A model generated the notes under the pieces. It made no database searches. It was not told the origin of the DNA and saw nothing but the letters and a program-made list of their open reading frames with translations. The position numbers were made by a program, and so were the translations under genes. A DNA stretch of 34,211 nt from Gammaproteobacteria bacterium (GTDB lineage Bacteria; Pseudomonadota; Gammaproteobacteria; Eutrophobiales; Eutrophobiaceae), in assembly GCA_021773245.1 (NCBI GenBank), contig JAJFKK010000046.1, positions 1 through 34,211 of the forward strand, in the 5' to 3' direction. Shown one piece after another: positions 1-7,755 of the stretch (positions are counted from its first letter, which is position 1; each line of letters opens with the position of its first letter).

Positions 1-33
1 GCAAGAATTGCCCGCGCATTAAAACAGCAGTAA
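1..33 (+). CDS. 3' end of an unidentified gene (partial)
   Basis: The window opens inside a reading frame that ends ARIARALKQQ and a TAA at 31-33. Only ten codons are visible, so no family can be assigned. The next gene is CcmI-like, so this could be the tail of another cytochrome c maturation gene such as ccmH. The 150-base AT-rich gap before that gene argues against tight coupling. Chance openness of so short a frame cannot be excluded. Confidence 0.35.
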   Translation, partial: ARIARALKQQ

Positions 34-183
34 CAATTCAATTATTCTAAGCCTCTATAACGTTTCATTCTCGACAGAATCTACTTAAGTTATACTTCTT
101 TTTCAATTTATATTTATATTTATCTCATAGAGTTATAGAAACAAAAAAAATAACATCCGTTGTATAACTAACCTTTAAAACAC

Positions 184-1194
184 ATGTTAAAAGAAAAATC
201 AAAAGCACTAAAAATAAAATTAGTCATTTTATTATTACTACTACCTGTGTTTGCTATTGGGTTATATCAGTATTTAACTAAACCTGAGTTAATCGAACAG
301 ATATCACTACTAGAAGAATTAAACTCTGCTGAATCTGAAGAAGAAAAATCAGCTACTGTCGAAAAAATGTTATTACACATTGAACAACGACTTATAAACG
401 AACCCGATGATATCGATGGCTGGTTAATGTTAACTAATTCCTATACAGCACTTGAACGCTATCCGGAAGCACTCAGGGCTATTAATAATTTGTATCGCCT
501 CAGAAGTGAAGATCCTACAGTTCTTATTCGTTATGCAGAGATCTTGTCCAAGACCAACGGCGGCGTACTTTTAGGAAATCCCACTAAGTTTATCAATCAA
601 GCTTTACAGATTGATCCGGAAAACGCGAATGGACTTTGGCTGGCAGGTTTAGCTGCTAATGAACGTGGCGACATAAACAATGCAATTCAATTTTGGCAAC
701 GATTGCTTCCAAAGCTTGAAGAAGGTTCAAAGCCACAACTAAAAATTAAACAATACATACAGCTTGCAAATCAACATCTGTCAGAACCAAAAAATAAAGT
801 TAAACGTATGATTGTGCCGATTGATGAGGAGATAACATCTGATCAAACCATCTCATTACTGTTAAAAGTCAGTTTATCAAATGATTTAATAAATGAGACT
901 CATGGTGATGACACCGTTTTCATTTTTGCCAAAACAATAAAAAGACCAATTATGCTATTGGCCGCTGCAAGTAAAAAAGTCAAAAATCTTCCCTTACAAG
1001 TTATTCTGGATGATTCAATGGCCATTATTTCGAGCAATAAATTATCAGACCATAAGCACGTTCAACTCATTGCGCGCATTTCTAAAGACGGTACAGCCAA
1101 GGCCAAGTCAGGCGATCTATATGGAACACTTGATATTGTTCAAACTGATACAGATAAACCCATCAATCTGATTATTGACAAGAAAGCCCCATAA
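184..1194 (+). CDS. ccmI: Short CcmI-like c-type cytochrome biogenesis TPR protein
   Basis: Probable apocytochrome c chaperone of the Ccm system, which presents apocytochrome to the CcmFH haem ligase in the periplasm. One membrane segment lies at about residues 10-27. TPR-like repeats follow (NEPDDIDGWLMLTNSYTALERY; INQALQIDPENANGLWLAGLAANERGD). The C-terminal domain carries CcmI-type signatures: DDTVFIFAK, LPLQVILDDSMA, and an ISKDGTAKAKSGDL stretch. Full CcmI proteins also have a first membrane helix and a cytoplasmic coiled-coil loop before this point, and both are missing here. At 336 residues it corresponds to the CcmI-2 half, comparable to the C-terminal part of E. coli CcmH. No clear Shine-Dalgarno precedes the ATG. 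Family assignment is from remembered motifs. Confidence 0.75.
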   Translation: MLKEKSKALKIKLVILLLLLPVFAIGLYQYLTKPELIEQISLLEELNSAESEEEKSATVEKMLLHIEQRLINEPDDIDGWLMLTNSYTALERYPEALRAINNLYRLRSEDPTVLIRYAEILSKTNGGVLLGNPTKFINQALQIDPENANGLWLAGLAANERGDINNAIQFWQRLLPKLEEGSKPQLKIKQYIQLANQHLSEPKNKVKRMIVPIDEEITSDQTISLLLKVSLSNDLINETHGDDTVFIFAKTIKRPIMLLAAASKKVKNLPLQVILDDSMAIISSNKLSDHKHVQLIARISKDGTAKAKSGDLYGTLDIVQTDTDKPINLIIDKKAP

Positions 1195-1210
1195 ATCACT
1201 CATATAGAAT

Positions 1211-1235
1211 AACCTTTTGTATCCTGCAAAAGGTT
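1211..1235 (+). terminator. Hairpin after ccmI-like gene
   Basis: Nine-base inverted repeat AACCTTTTG / CAAAAGGTT around a 7-base loop, 16 bases after the ccmI-like stop. No T run follows, so termination is only plausible. Confidence 0.3.
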
Positions 1236-1344
1236 CCTAGTTAAGCCAGTTTCCTTCTAAATAAATTCCACAATCTACCGATATAGATAATAACGGCATT
1301 TAAATTGCTATAAATATTTAATTTCTTGAGAAAATTTATTCTAA

Positions 1345-2121
1345 ATGTGTGAATTATTAGGTTTAAGCGCAAATATGCCTGCGGATATACGTTTTACCTT
1401 TTCCGGTCTGAGACAGCGTGGCGGAAATACAGGTATACATAAAGACGGTTGGGGAATTAGCCTTTATGAAGGTCGTGCCAGTCGCTCATTTCATGACCCA
1501 AAAGCTAGTTTTTCATCAGAAGTAGCTCATTTTTTTCATACGTCTGCGATTAAAAGCAAAATGATCATTAGTCATATTCGCCAAGCTAATCGAGGGCGCG
1601 TATGTCTCGAAAATACGCATCCTTTTAGCCGTGAATTATGGGGTTGTGATTGGGTATTCGCACACAACGGACAGTTAAAAAACATCAAGAAAAAATCATT
1701 AAAGTTTTATCGTCCAAGAGGAACAACAGACAGCGAATATGCATTTTGTTATATGATGGATAAAATTCGTAAGAAGTATCCAAAACGACCAAAGAAAGAG
1801 AAAGAGCTCTGGTCATATATCGAAAAACTCGCTAACGAAGTAAATCAACTGGGTATTTTTAATTTCCTTTTATGTGATTCTCGACATATGTACGCCTACT
1901 GCAGTAACAAGATGTGTTGGGTCACTCGAAAATATCCTTTTGGTGAAGCACGGTTAATTGATACGGGTGATATAATAGATTTTAGTAACCATCTTTCAAA
2001 AAATGACGTCATTACTTTAGTCGCCTCTCACGCCTTGACCGAAAACGAACAATGGCATTGTATGGAGAAAGGTGAATTCAAAGTATTCAATAACGGAAAA
2101 CCCCGTCGACTAGCAGCCTAA
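1345..2121 (+). CDS. Class II glutamine amidotransferase, YafJ-type
   Basis: N-terminal nucleophile glutamine amidotransferase domain standing alone, as in E. coli YafJ. The sequence begins MCELLGLSAN, so Cys2 becomes the N-terminal nucleophile after Met removal. Other expected parts are visible: HKDGWGISLYEG, ISHIRQANRG, NTHPFSRELWG, the oxyanion-hole FAHNGQLK and RGTTDSEYAF. About 258 residues is normal for the family. The physiological substrate of these free-standing domains is not settled; release of ammonia from glutamine or a gamma-glutamyl compound is expected. It is probably a single-gene unit: upstream spacing is 150 bases, and two hairpins follow downstream. Confidence 0.85.
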   Translation: MCELLGLSANMPADIRFTFSGLRQRGGNTGIHKDGWGISLYEGRASRSFHDPKASFSSEVAHFFHTSAIKSKMIISHIRQANRGRVCLENTHPFSRELWGCDWVFAHNGQLKNIKKKSLKFYRPRGTTDSEYAFCYMMDKIRKKYPKRPKKEKELWSYIEKLANEVNQLGIFNFLLCDSRHMYAYCSNKMCWVTRKYPFGEARLIDTGDIIDFSNHLSKNDVITLVASHALTENEQWHCMEKGEFKVFNNGKPRRLAA

Positions 2122-2171
2122 AAAACCAATCTATAAATTATCAGCTGAAATAATTTTGCTACTTTTATAGC

Positions 2172-2206
2172 TTATTGAAGTTACTTCAATAAAACATACT
2201 TTTTAG
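2172..2206 (+). terminator. Candidate terminator after glutamine amidotransferase
   Basis: A 21-base palindrome (TTATTGAAGT, one centre base, ACTTCAATAA) lies 50 bases after the stop and is followed by AACATACTTTTT. Stem plus trailing T run fits a weak intrinsic terminator. Confidence 0.45.
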
Positions 2207-2219
2207 ATTCCTAATGTTT

Positions 2220-2262
2220 AGCGGCAGTTCTATATGAATATATAATAAGCTGCCGCTCTTTT
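2220..2262 (+). terminator. Second hairpin, GC-rich stem with T tail
   Basis: AGCGGCAG and CTGCCGCT form an 8-base stem around an AT-rich 22-base loop, then CTTTT. It lies between convergent genes and may terminate reading from the left. The long loop lowers confidence. Confidence 0.4.
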
Positions 2263-2375
2263 GCGTCCATGCAACCGCGGCATTTATCTATCCTATACTT
2301 TAAGTGGACACATTGGATATATAATCTATTAGTAACATATCTTAATGAGATACAGTTTATATGTAGATGAATATT

Positions 2376-3446
2376 CTAGTGTAGGCCAAACTCTTTGCCA
2401 TTCAAGGCACCACTTTCCACCAAATGACAAGCAGCAGTAAGTGATCGAGGATGATATTTTTCTGAGTTCTGTTTCATGATATCAATGGCATCGATAAATG
2501 AGAGGGCTTTATGGTAAGGACGAACACCAGCAATTGCTTCCAGAGAATCTGCAACTGCAACAATCGACACCTCCAAAGGAATACTTGTGCCAGCTAGACC
2601 ATTTGGATAACCGGATCCATCCTGACATTCATGATGTAACAAAACGATCTCTTTCACTTTTTCATCAAAATTAATCTCACCCAGAATGTCATAACCGTTA
2701 TTGGGATGGAGTTTTATAAATGCCCATTCGTGTGCTTCCAGTTTAGCTGGTTTTGTCAGGATTTCGATCGGAATCGCAATTTTGCCAATATCATGAATAC
2801 TACCACCAAGTGCAATCGTGCCTATAGATTTATGATCAAGATTTAATAGCTTGGCAATCTCAACAGCAATAGCGGCGGTACGACTCATATGTCCCACCGT
2901 ATAAGGGTCTCGTTTTTCAATTGTGGCACTTAAAGCCATCGCTGTTTGTTTCAATGACTTTATCTGTTCGTTCTGGAGTGCAACTAATGCTGTGTTGTCA
3001 ATAAATTCTGTAAGCCTGAATACAGTGTTTTCAATTTCAAACATTAAAGGTGAGGCTGTTACATATTTAATTTTTTTATCCTTGGTAAGTAAACGTAGCT
3101 GGTATCGTTCCGGATTGAATGACTTGATTCGTTCTAACACTCTCTTTCGTTCATCCTTGCAAACAATTTTCATTGCTTCACATCCATATATCTCGTTTCG
3201 TTTATAATTAATGAGTTTCAGGAATGCATCATTGGCAGCAACAATTTTAGCATCTACCGTAACGACAAATGCGCCCATAACAAAAGGCAAACTATTTGCC
3301 AGACTTTCTACGCCGCCTTGTTTATAAATTTGCTTTAAAAAAGCATGAAAATCCTTTTCATAGTTATGGTTCATAAGGTCAACACTCATGGGTTTAATAG
3401 ATGAGTCATTGCTCTGTCTTGTAGATGAAATTGTGTGAATATGCAT
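2376..3446 (-). CDS. PAS plus HD-GYP cyclic-di-GMP phosphodiesterase
   Basis: Expected to hydrolyse c-di-GMP. A PAS-like sensor covers about residues 52-150 (FVVTVDAKIVAANDAFLKLI, PLMFEIENTVFRLTEF). The HD-GYP domain runs from about 172 to 345. Its motifs look complete: VGHMSRTAAIAVEIAK, the metal-binding IHDIGK (H218, D219), HHECQDGSGYPNGL (GYP at 279-281) and VADSLEAIAGVRPYHKAL. No membrane helix or receiver domain is present, so this is a soluble sensor enzyme. The ATG at 3446 is supported by TTAAGGAAT upstream. It is divergent from ettA across 432 bases that hold a CRP-type palindrome. The signal sensed by the PAS domain cannot be read from sequence. Confidence 0.92.
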   Translation of the reverse strand: MHIHTISSTRQSNDSSIKPMSVDLMNHNYEKDFHAFLKQIYKQGGVESLANSLPFVMGAFVVTVDAKIVAANDAFLKLINYKRNEIYGCEAMKIVCKDERKRVLERIKSFNPERYQLRLLTKDKKIKYVTASPLMFEIENTVFRLTEFIDNTALVALQNEQIKSLKQTAMALSATIEKRDPYTVGHMSRTAAIAVEIAKLLNLDHKSIGTIALGGSIHDIGKIAIPIEILTKPAKLEAHEWAFIKLHPNNGYDILGEINFDEKVKEIVLLHHECQDGSGYPNGLAGTSIPLEVSIVAVADSLEAIAGVRPYHKALSFIDAIDIMKQNSEKYHPRSLTAACHLVESGALNGKEFGLH

Positions 3447-3878
3447 ATCGATTCCTTAATATAAACATCCTATTCCATATATTTCATGGCACGTTTTTCA
3501 CGAGGCACCTGCGTTATACATACTTAATCAAAAATACGCACAAATTGCTGTAAATGCTTATGAGTATAGTAAATAACTGATTTTTTGCTGTTCTTTATGC
3601 TGAGGAAAGTGTGACGTAGTTCACATACCGTCTTATAGCAGGTCGCTAATTATAATTCGGGATTTATTTCTACTGAATGAAATTCACCCAGAAAAAAAGT
3701 TCGTTACCGAAGATGTTATTGAATTTGTATATGAGAAAATTCACCTGTAACTAAAGCAAGCTTATAAACCGTCTAAAGTCACCTATAAATTAATAATATT
3801 GATTAGTTGATCCGTATTACGGATAATCCCTATTCTTGTAATTTTTACAATATAAACAGCAGGTTAATTCTTAATCTA
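3447..3878. other. 432-base intergenic region between HD-GYP gene and ettA
   Basis: AT-rich divergent region. It contains a perfect TGTGA-N6-TCACA palindrome (3610-3625, listed separately). It also holds an open plus-strand stretch ending at 3750 that reads LNEIHPEKKFVTEDVIEFVYEKIHL before a TAA but lacks a start codon and a ribosome-binding site; it may be a gene remnant or chance. The ORF track starts ettA at a TTG inside this region (3807), which I reject in favour of the ATG at 3879. Confidence 0.5.
3610..3625. promoter_or_regulatory. CRP-family binding site
   Basis: TGTGACGTAGTTCACA is an exact TGTGA-N6-TCACA palindrome, the core of the CRP (cAMP receptor) consensus. It lies 164 bases upstream of the HD-GYP start and about 254 bases upstream of ettA. 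Which gene it controls is not clear from position alone. Confidence 0.6.
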
Positions 3879-5543
3879 ATGGCTCAATACGTATATACCA
3901 TGAATGGCGTTGGCAAGATTGTCCCGCCTAAACGCCAAATTCTAAAAGACATTTATCTTTCTTTCTTTCCAGGTGCCAAAATTGGTGTTTTGGGTTTAAA
4001 CGGCGCAGGTAAATCGACCTTACTCAAAATCATGGCTGGGCTCGATGCTGATATTATCGGTGAAGCCTATCCTATGCCGGATATTAAAGTCGGTTATTTA
4101 CCTCAAGAACCACAACTAGATTCAGATAAAGATGTTAGAGGTAATGTAGAAGATGGTCTACGCGAGCCACTTGATGCACTAGCCGGTTTAACAGAAGTTT
4201 ATGCAGCTTATGCTGATCCTGATGCTGATTTTGATGCGCTTGCAAAGAAACAAGAACAATATGAAAGTATTGTTGCTGCATGGGATGCTGAAAATCTGGA
4301 AACAACTTTAGAGATTGCTGCAGATGCTCTTCGTCTGCCTCCTTGGGATGCGGCTATTGATACCTTATCCGGTGGTGAAAAACGTCGTGTCGCTCTATGT
4401 CGCTTACTATTATCACGTCCTGATATGTTATTGCTTGATGAACCAACAAACCACCTTGATGCTGAATCAGTTTATTGGTTAGAACGTTTTCTTGCTGACT
4501 TTAACGGAACTGTAGTCGCTGTAACTCATGATCGTTACTTTCTAGATAATGTTGCAGGTTGGATTCTTGAATTAGATCGAGGCGAAGGCATTCCCTTTGA
4601 AGGAAATTATTCACAATGGTTAGAAAATAAAGAAATACGCCTTGAATCTGAAGATCGCGCTGAATCTGCAAGACAAAAAGCAATTAAACAAGAACTTGAA
4701 TGGGTTCGTACATCACCTAAGGGACGTCATGCAAAAAGCAAATCACGTCTAGCTCGATTTGAAGAGATGAGCTCTCAGGACTTTCAAAAACGTAGCGAAA
4801 CTAACGAAATTTATATTCCACCTGGTCCTCGCTTAGGTGATGTCGTTATTGAATTTAATAACGTCGCAAAGTCATTTGAAGACCATGATTTATATGAAGA
4901 CTTAAGTTTTATTATTCCTAAAGGCGCGGTTGTTGGCATTATTGGCGGTAACGGCGCAGGCAAGTCTACACTCTTTCGTATGATTGCCGGGATGGAAAAA
5001 CCGGATAGCGGTGAGATAAAGATCGGTGATACTGTCGAAGTCGCTTTTGTTGAACAAAGCCGTGAATCATTGGATGATAGTAAAACAGTTTGGGAAGCAA
5101 TTTCCGATGGTTTAGACAACATAACTATAGGCAGTTATGAAATTAATTCTCGAGCTTATGTAGGTCGTTTCAATTTTAAAGGCACGGATCAGCAAAAAAA
5201 TGTTGGCAAACTATCTGGTGGTGAGCGTGGTCGACTGCATCTTGCTCATACCTTAAAGCAAGGCGCAAATGTTTTACTACTTGATGAACCTTCTAACGAT
5301 CTTGATATAGAAACATTACGAGCATTAGAAGAAGCGATTCTTGCCTACCCTGGTTGCACATTAGTAATTTCTCATGATCGTTGGTTTCTTGATCGTATAG
5401 CAACACATATCCTGGCATTTGAAGATGATGGTGAAACTGTATTTATTGAAGGTGACTTTACTGAATACCATGAAGATTTCATTAAGCGCAAAGGTAAAGA
5501 TACTCAACCAAAAAGAATGAAGTACAAGCGTTTAAAAACATAG
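3879..5543 (+). CDS. ettA: Energy-dependent translational throttle protein EttA (ABC-F)
   Basis: Cytoplasmic ABC-F ATPase that binds the ribosomal E site and gates the first elongation steps according to ATP/ADP ratio. Two nucleotide-binding domains are intact. The first has GLNGAGKST (about 39-47), LSGGEKRR and LLLDEPTNHLDAESV. The second has GGNGAGKST, LSGGERGR and LLLDEPSNDLDIETL. The start MAQYVYTMNGVGKIVPPKR is the EttA N-terminus, so I move the start from the TTG at 3807 to the ATG at 3879. This gives 554 residues, essentially the E. coli length. The basic tail (KRMKYKRLKT) also fits. The PP2C gene follows after 30 bases on the same strand, suggesting co-transcription. Confidence 0.96.
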   Translation: MAQYVYTMNGVGKIVPPKRQILKDIYLSFFPGAKIGVLGLNGAGKSTLLKIMAGLDADIIGEAYPMPDIKVGYLPQEPQLDSDKDVRGNVEDGLREPLDALAGLTEVYAAYADPDADFDALAKKQEQYESIVAAWDAENLETTLEIAADALRLPPWDAAIDTLSGGEKRRVALCRLLLSRPDMLLLDEPTNHLDAESVYWLERFLADFNGTVVAVTHDRYFLDNVAGWILELDRGEGIPFEGNYSQWLENKEIRLESEDRAESARQKAIKQELEWVRTSPKGRHAKSKSRLARFEEMSSQDFQKRSETNEIYIPPGPRLGDVVIEFNNVAKSFEDHDLYEDLSFIIPKGAVVGIIGGNGAGKSTLFRMIAGMEKPDSGEIKIGDTVEVAFVEQSRESLDDSKTVWEAISDGLDNITIGSYEINSRAYVGRFNFKGTDQQKNVGKLSGGERGRLHLAHTLKQGANVLLLDEPSNDLDIETLRALEEAILAYPGCTLVISHDRWFLDRIATHILAFEDDGETVFIEGDFTEYHEDFIKRKGKDTQPKRMKYKRLKT

Positions 5544-5573
5544 GTCTATGTTAATTTTTCTTTGAGATAAATT

Positions 5574-6386
5574 ATGAGCAAAACAAATATAATGGATACC
5601 ATCACTCGCTTTAATGCAACTGATGAGGAAGCAATAAGCTCAACTTTAGCTCATGGTGAAGTAGCCTGTTTTTCCGTTCGTTCTCCTGCAAAAGATACTC
5701 CAAATGAAGATGCATTAGCAGTAATTTCTGTTGATGAAGACACAACTGTTTTAGTCGTAGCCGATGGACTTGGTGGCATGCCCGCAGGAGAACAGGCGTC
5801 ACAAACAGTTGTTGAATGTTTAATTGAATCTTTACAAGATAAAAATATAAGCATCCGAGAAGCCATACTCAATGGCATTGATAACGCAAATCACGAAATC
5901 ATGTTTGGTAAAACAGGTTCGGGCACAACTGTTTCAATTGCTGAGCTTGCAGGAAATAAATTACGCACTTATCACGCAGGTGATTCATTAATCTTATTAA
6001 TGACTAGCCATGGCAATATTAAATATCAGTCACTTTCTCATTCTCCAATAGGCTATGCTGTTATATGTGGTGCAATCAATGCTGAAACCGCAATGCTTCA
6101 TCCTGAACGTAATTTAATATCGAATTATGTTGGTTGTGCTGACATGCATATTAACGTTGGACCTATTGTTGAACTTGCTCCACTTGATACGCTAGTACTC
6201 TCCAGTGATGGCTTATCTGATAATCTTTATGAAAATGAGATTTGCGAATTTATTCGAAAAGGTCCAATGCTAGAAGGAGTAAATGAAATGATTACTCAAT
6301 GCAGACAGAATATGCTGCAACCACTATCAGATCGACGTCCTCATCCAGATGACTTAACCTTAATCAGCTTTAGACAACATCATTAA
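5574..6386 (+). CDS. PP2C-family serine/threonine protein phosphatase
   Basis: Metal-dependent protein phosphatase (PPM/PP2C fold), predicted cytoplasmic. Motifs in order: TPNEDALAV, the metal-binding VVADGLGGMPAGEQAS, GTTVSIAEL, YHAGDSLILL, VLSSDGLSDNL and HPDDLTLISF. At 270 residues it is a catalytic domain with a short N-terminal extension and no membrane or sensor part. GAGATAAATT precedes the ATG. It lies 30 bases after ettA, so the two are probably one transcript. No Hanks-type kinase is visible in the window, so its substrate is unknown. A link to EttA is only positional. Confidence 0.88.
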   Translation: MSKTNIMDTITRFNATDEEAISSTLAHGEVACFSVRSPAKDTPNEDALAVISVDEDTTVLVVADGLGGMPAGEQASQTVVECLIESLQDKNISIREAILNGIDNANHEIMFGKTGSGTTVSIAELAGNKLRTYHAGDSLILLMTSHGNIKYQSLSHSPIGYAVICGAINAETAMLHPERNLISNYVGCADMHINVGPIVELAPLDTLVLSSDGLSDNLYENEICEFIRKGPMLEGVNEMITQCRQNMLQPLSDRRPHPDDLTLISFRQHH

Positions 6387-6479
6387 ATAGAAAAAATACT
6401 ATTTTTTAACATTCTTCTGTCAACTGAATCACTACAAGCACGTTAATACTCTTCGAATACCTAATATTTGGAGAGAAAA

Positions 6480-6875
6480 ATGAAAAAAATATTCGCTATC
6501 GTTTTAATGGTTTTAATAAGCCAATTCAGTTTCGCTCAAGGTGGAAAAAATTGCGATCGTTCAGCGAAATTAACAGAAAAGCTTGATTTACAATAAGACC
6601 AAATCGATGCTGTGCAAAAAGTCATGGAAGGACAACATGAAAAACGTCGTGAAATGTTCCAAGCAAGTCGAGACGAAATGAAAGAGAAAATGGAAGGCCT
6701 TCATAGAGAAACAAAAGATAAACTTAGTTCTGTGCTAACTGCCGAGCAACTAGCAAAATTTGAAAAATTACATGCAGAACGTATGGAAAAAAGAGAAAAG
6801 CGTAAGGAAGAGCGCATGAAAAAATTCAAAAAAGTATCGTCATCAGTTGAAGATAAATCAGAGAATTCAATTTAG
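6480..6875 (+). pseudogene. Spy/CpxP-like (LTXXQ) periplasmic protein with in-frame TAA
   Basis: A gene with a good ribosome-binding site (TTGGAGAGAAAAA) and ATG at 6480 begins MKKIFAIVLMVLISQFSFAQ, a typical signal peptide. After LTEKLDLQ a TAA at 6594-6596 stops it, but the same frame continues DQIDAVQKVMEGQ to a TAG at 6873. The second part carries VLTAEQLAKFEKLHAERM, an LTXXQ-family repeat, and the stop sits inside the first such motif (LDLQ-stop-DQ). One base change (CAA or GAA to TAA) explains the break. The ORF track lists only the remainder from a GTG at 6612. Intact relatives are periplasmic chaperones of the envelope-stress type. Sequencing error or readthrough are alternatives. Confidence 0.8.
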
Positions 6876-6894
6876 ATAGTTTTTGACATAAGAA

Positions 6895-6921
6895 CCCCCC
6901 GTGAGAACTTCACGCGGGGGG
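6895..6921. other. GC-rich hairpin in AT-rich intergenic DNA
   Basis: CCCCCCGTGA and TCACGCGGGGGG pair with a 2-base bulge over a 5-base loop. No T run follows on the plus strand, so it is not a standard intrinsic terminator. It stands out strongly against the AT-rich surroundings. Confidence 0.5.
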
Positions 6922-7187
6922 CAGTGCCACTGATAGTAGCATGAGGAGAGCATTTCATCTCTTAGCTATAAGTATAGAACATCGTTTTTAGAATGCAGTT
7001 TTATTTACATTTAATAAACGCATCTTAATTCATTTACTTTATTGAAACATTAAATAAGTAATTGAATAAAATCGAGATTCAACTCAAAATTTCAAAATAA
7101 TTATTTTAATAAACTTTTATTTTTAATAATTAAGATGATTCCCATTTCAGTTATATAACTAAAGTCTCTCAGAAATTTAAACATAGT

Positions 7188-7216
7188 TTGTTCAATGAGC
7201 TTCTTTTTATTATACT
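7188..7216 (+). promoter_or_regulatory. Sigma-70-like promoter before the His-rich gene
   Basis: TTGTTC (7188-7193), a 17-base spacer and TATACT (7211-7216). The predicted transcription start would be about 7223, only a few bases before the ATG at 7226, so the transcript may be leaderless or the true start may be further downstream. Confidence 0.5.
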
Positions 7217-7225
7217 TTCGCTCGC

Positions 7226-7660
7226 ATGAAATATTTCAGAAAATTAATAACTTACAGAAAACTTGCCGTTTTTCTCGCAATCGGCATGCTACTGCGATCT
7301 ACTATTGCAGTGGGCTACATGCTGGATACCAATCCTGATGATGGTAGTTTCCTATCTGTTGTAATTTGTGAAGGTCCTGCTGGTATTAATGCAATAGCAG
7401 GACTTGAAGATCATAGTCAACATCATGGAAACCATCATGATAATGCAGATCAGGACAACCATGAGCATGCTGCTCAAGATCACCCTATTTCAAGCTGTAG
7501 TTTTTGGTCTTCAAGTAGTCTTTCATTACTTGCAGATTTATCTTTATTTGATAACACAACATTCTTTTTATCTGATGAAGCGGTTGCTTATCAATACAAC
7601 AATGTATCTCGTTTATCTGAAAACTCACGTTTCGCGCGTGCTCCCCCATCTCTTAGCTGA
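7226..7660 (+). CDS. His-rich DUF2946-like small secreted or membrane protein
   Basis: A 144-residue protein with an N-terminal hydrophobic segment (KLAVFLAIGMLLRSTIAVGY). A histidine/aspartate-rich stretch follows at about 66-86 (HSQHHGNHHDNADQDNHEH). The end SRFARAPPSLS resembles the RAPP-type C-terminus of DUF2946 proteins. That family often sits beside copper-related TonB receptors. A role in periplasmic metal binding or buffering is inferred from the histidines and from the OprC-like receptor 95 bases downstream. No Shine-Dalgarno precedes the ATG; a promoter ends nine bases upstream of it. The histidines suggest Cu or Zn, but specificity is not proven. Confidence 0.65.
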   Translation: MKYFRKLITYRKLAVFLAIGMLLRSTIAVGYMLDTNPDDGSFLSVVICEGPAGINAIAGLEDHSQHHGNHHDNADQDNHEHAAQDHPISSCSFWSSSSLSLLADLSLFDNTTFFLSDEAVAYQYNNVSRLSENSRFARAPPSLS

Positions 7661-7755
7661 TTCAAATCTTTGAATTAATTTAATTCTGTTTGTCAGGATT
7701 CTGCGCCTGTGTGCAGACCTTGTATTGAACATAAGCTATATAGAGAGTAACTATA

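Larger units (their letters stand above)
6876..7225. other. 350-base intergenic region
   Basis: Holds the GC-rich hairpin at 6895-6921, a weaker stem near 6943-6962 (AGGAGA / TCTCTT), then very AT-rich DNA including AAAATAATTATTTT around 7094. A sigma-70-like promoter closes it at 7188-7216. No coding frame is evident. Confidence 0.5.

Noticed and set aside
3661-3750. Possible gene ending IEFVYEKIHL
   Set aside because: Open frame but no start or ribosome-binding site; kept only as a comment in the intergenic entry.
3807-3878. TTG start for ettA giving a 24-residue extension
   Set aside because: The EttA N-terminus MAQYVYTMNGVGK begins at the ATG 3879 and gives the standard length.
7081-7190. 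Fur or other metal-regulator box in the AT-rich DNA before the His-rich gene
   Set aside because: Palindromes there (AAAATAATTATTTT) are simple AT sequence and do not match a Fur consensus convincingly.
7404-7673. 89-residue ORF inside the His-rich gene
   Set aside because: Alternate frame of the His-rich coding sequence; composition dominated by Ile/Met from CAT repeats.
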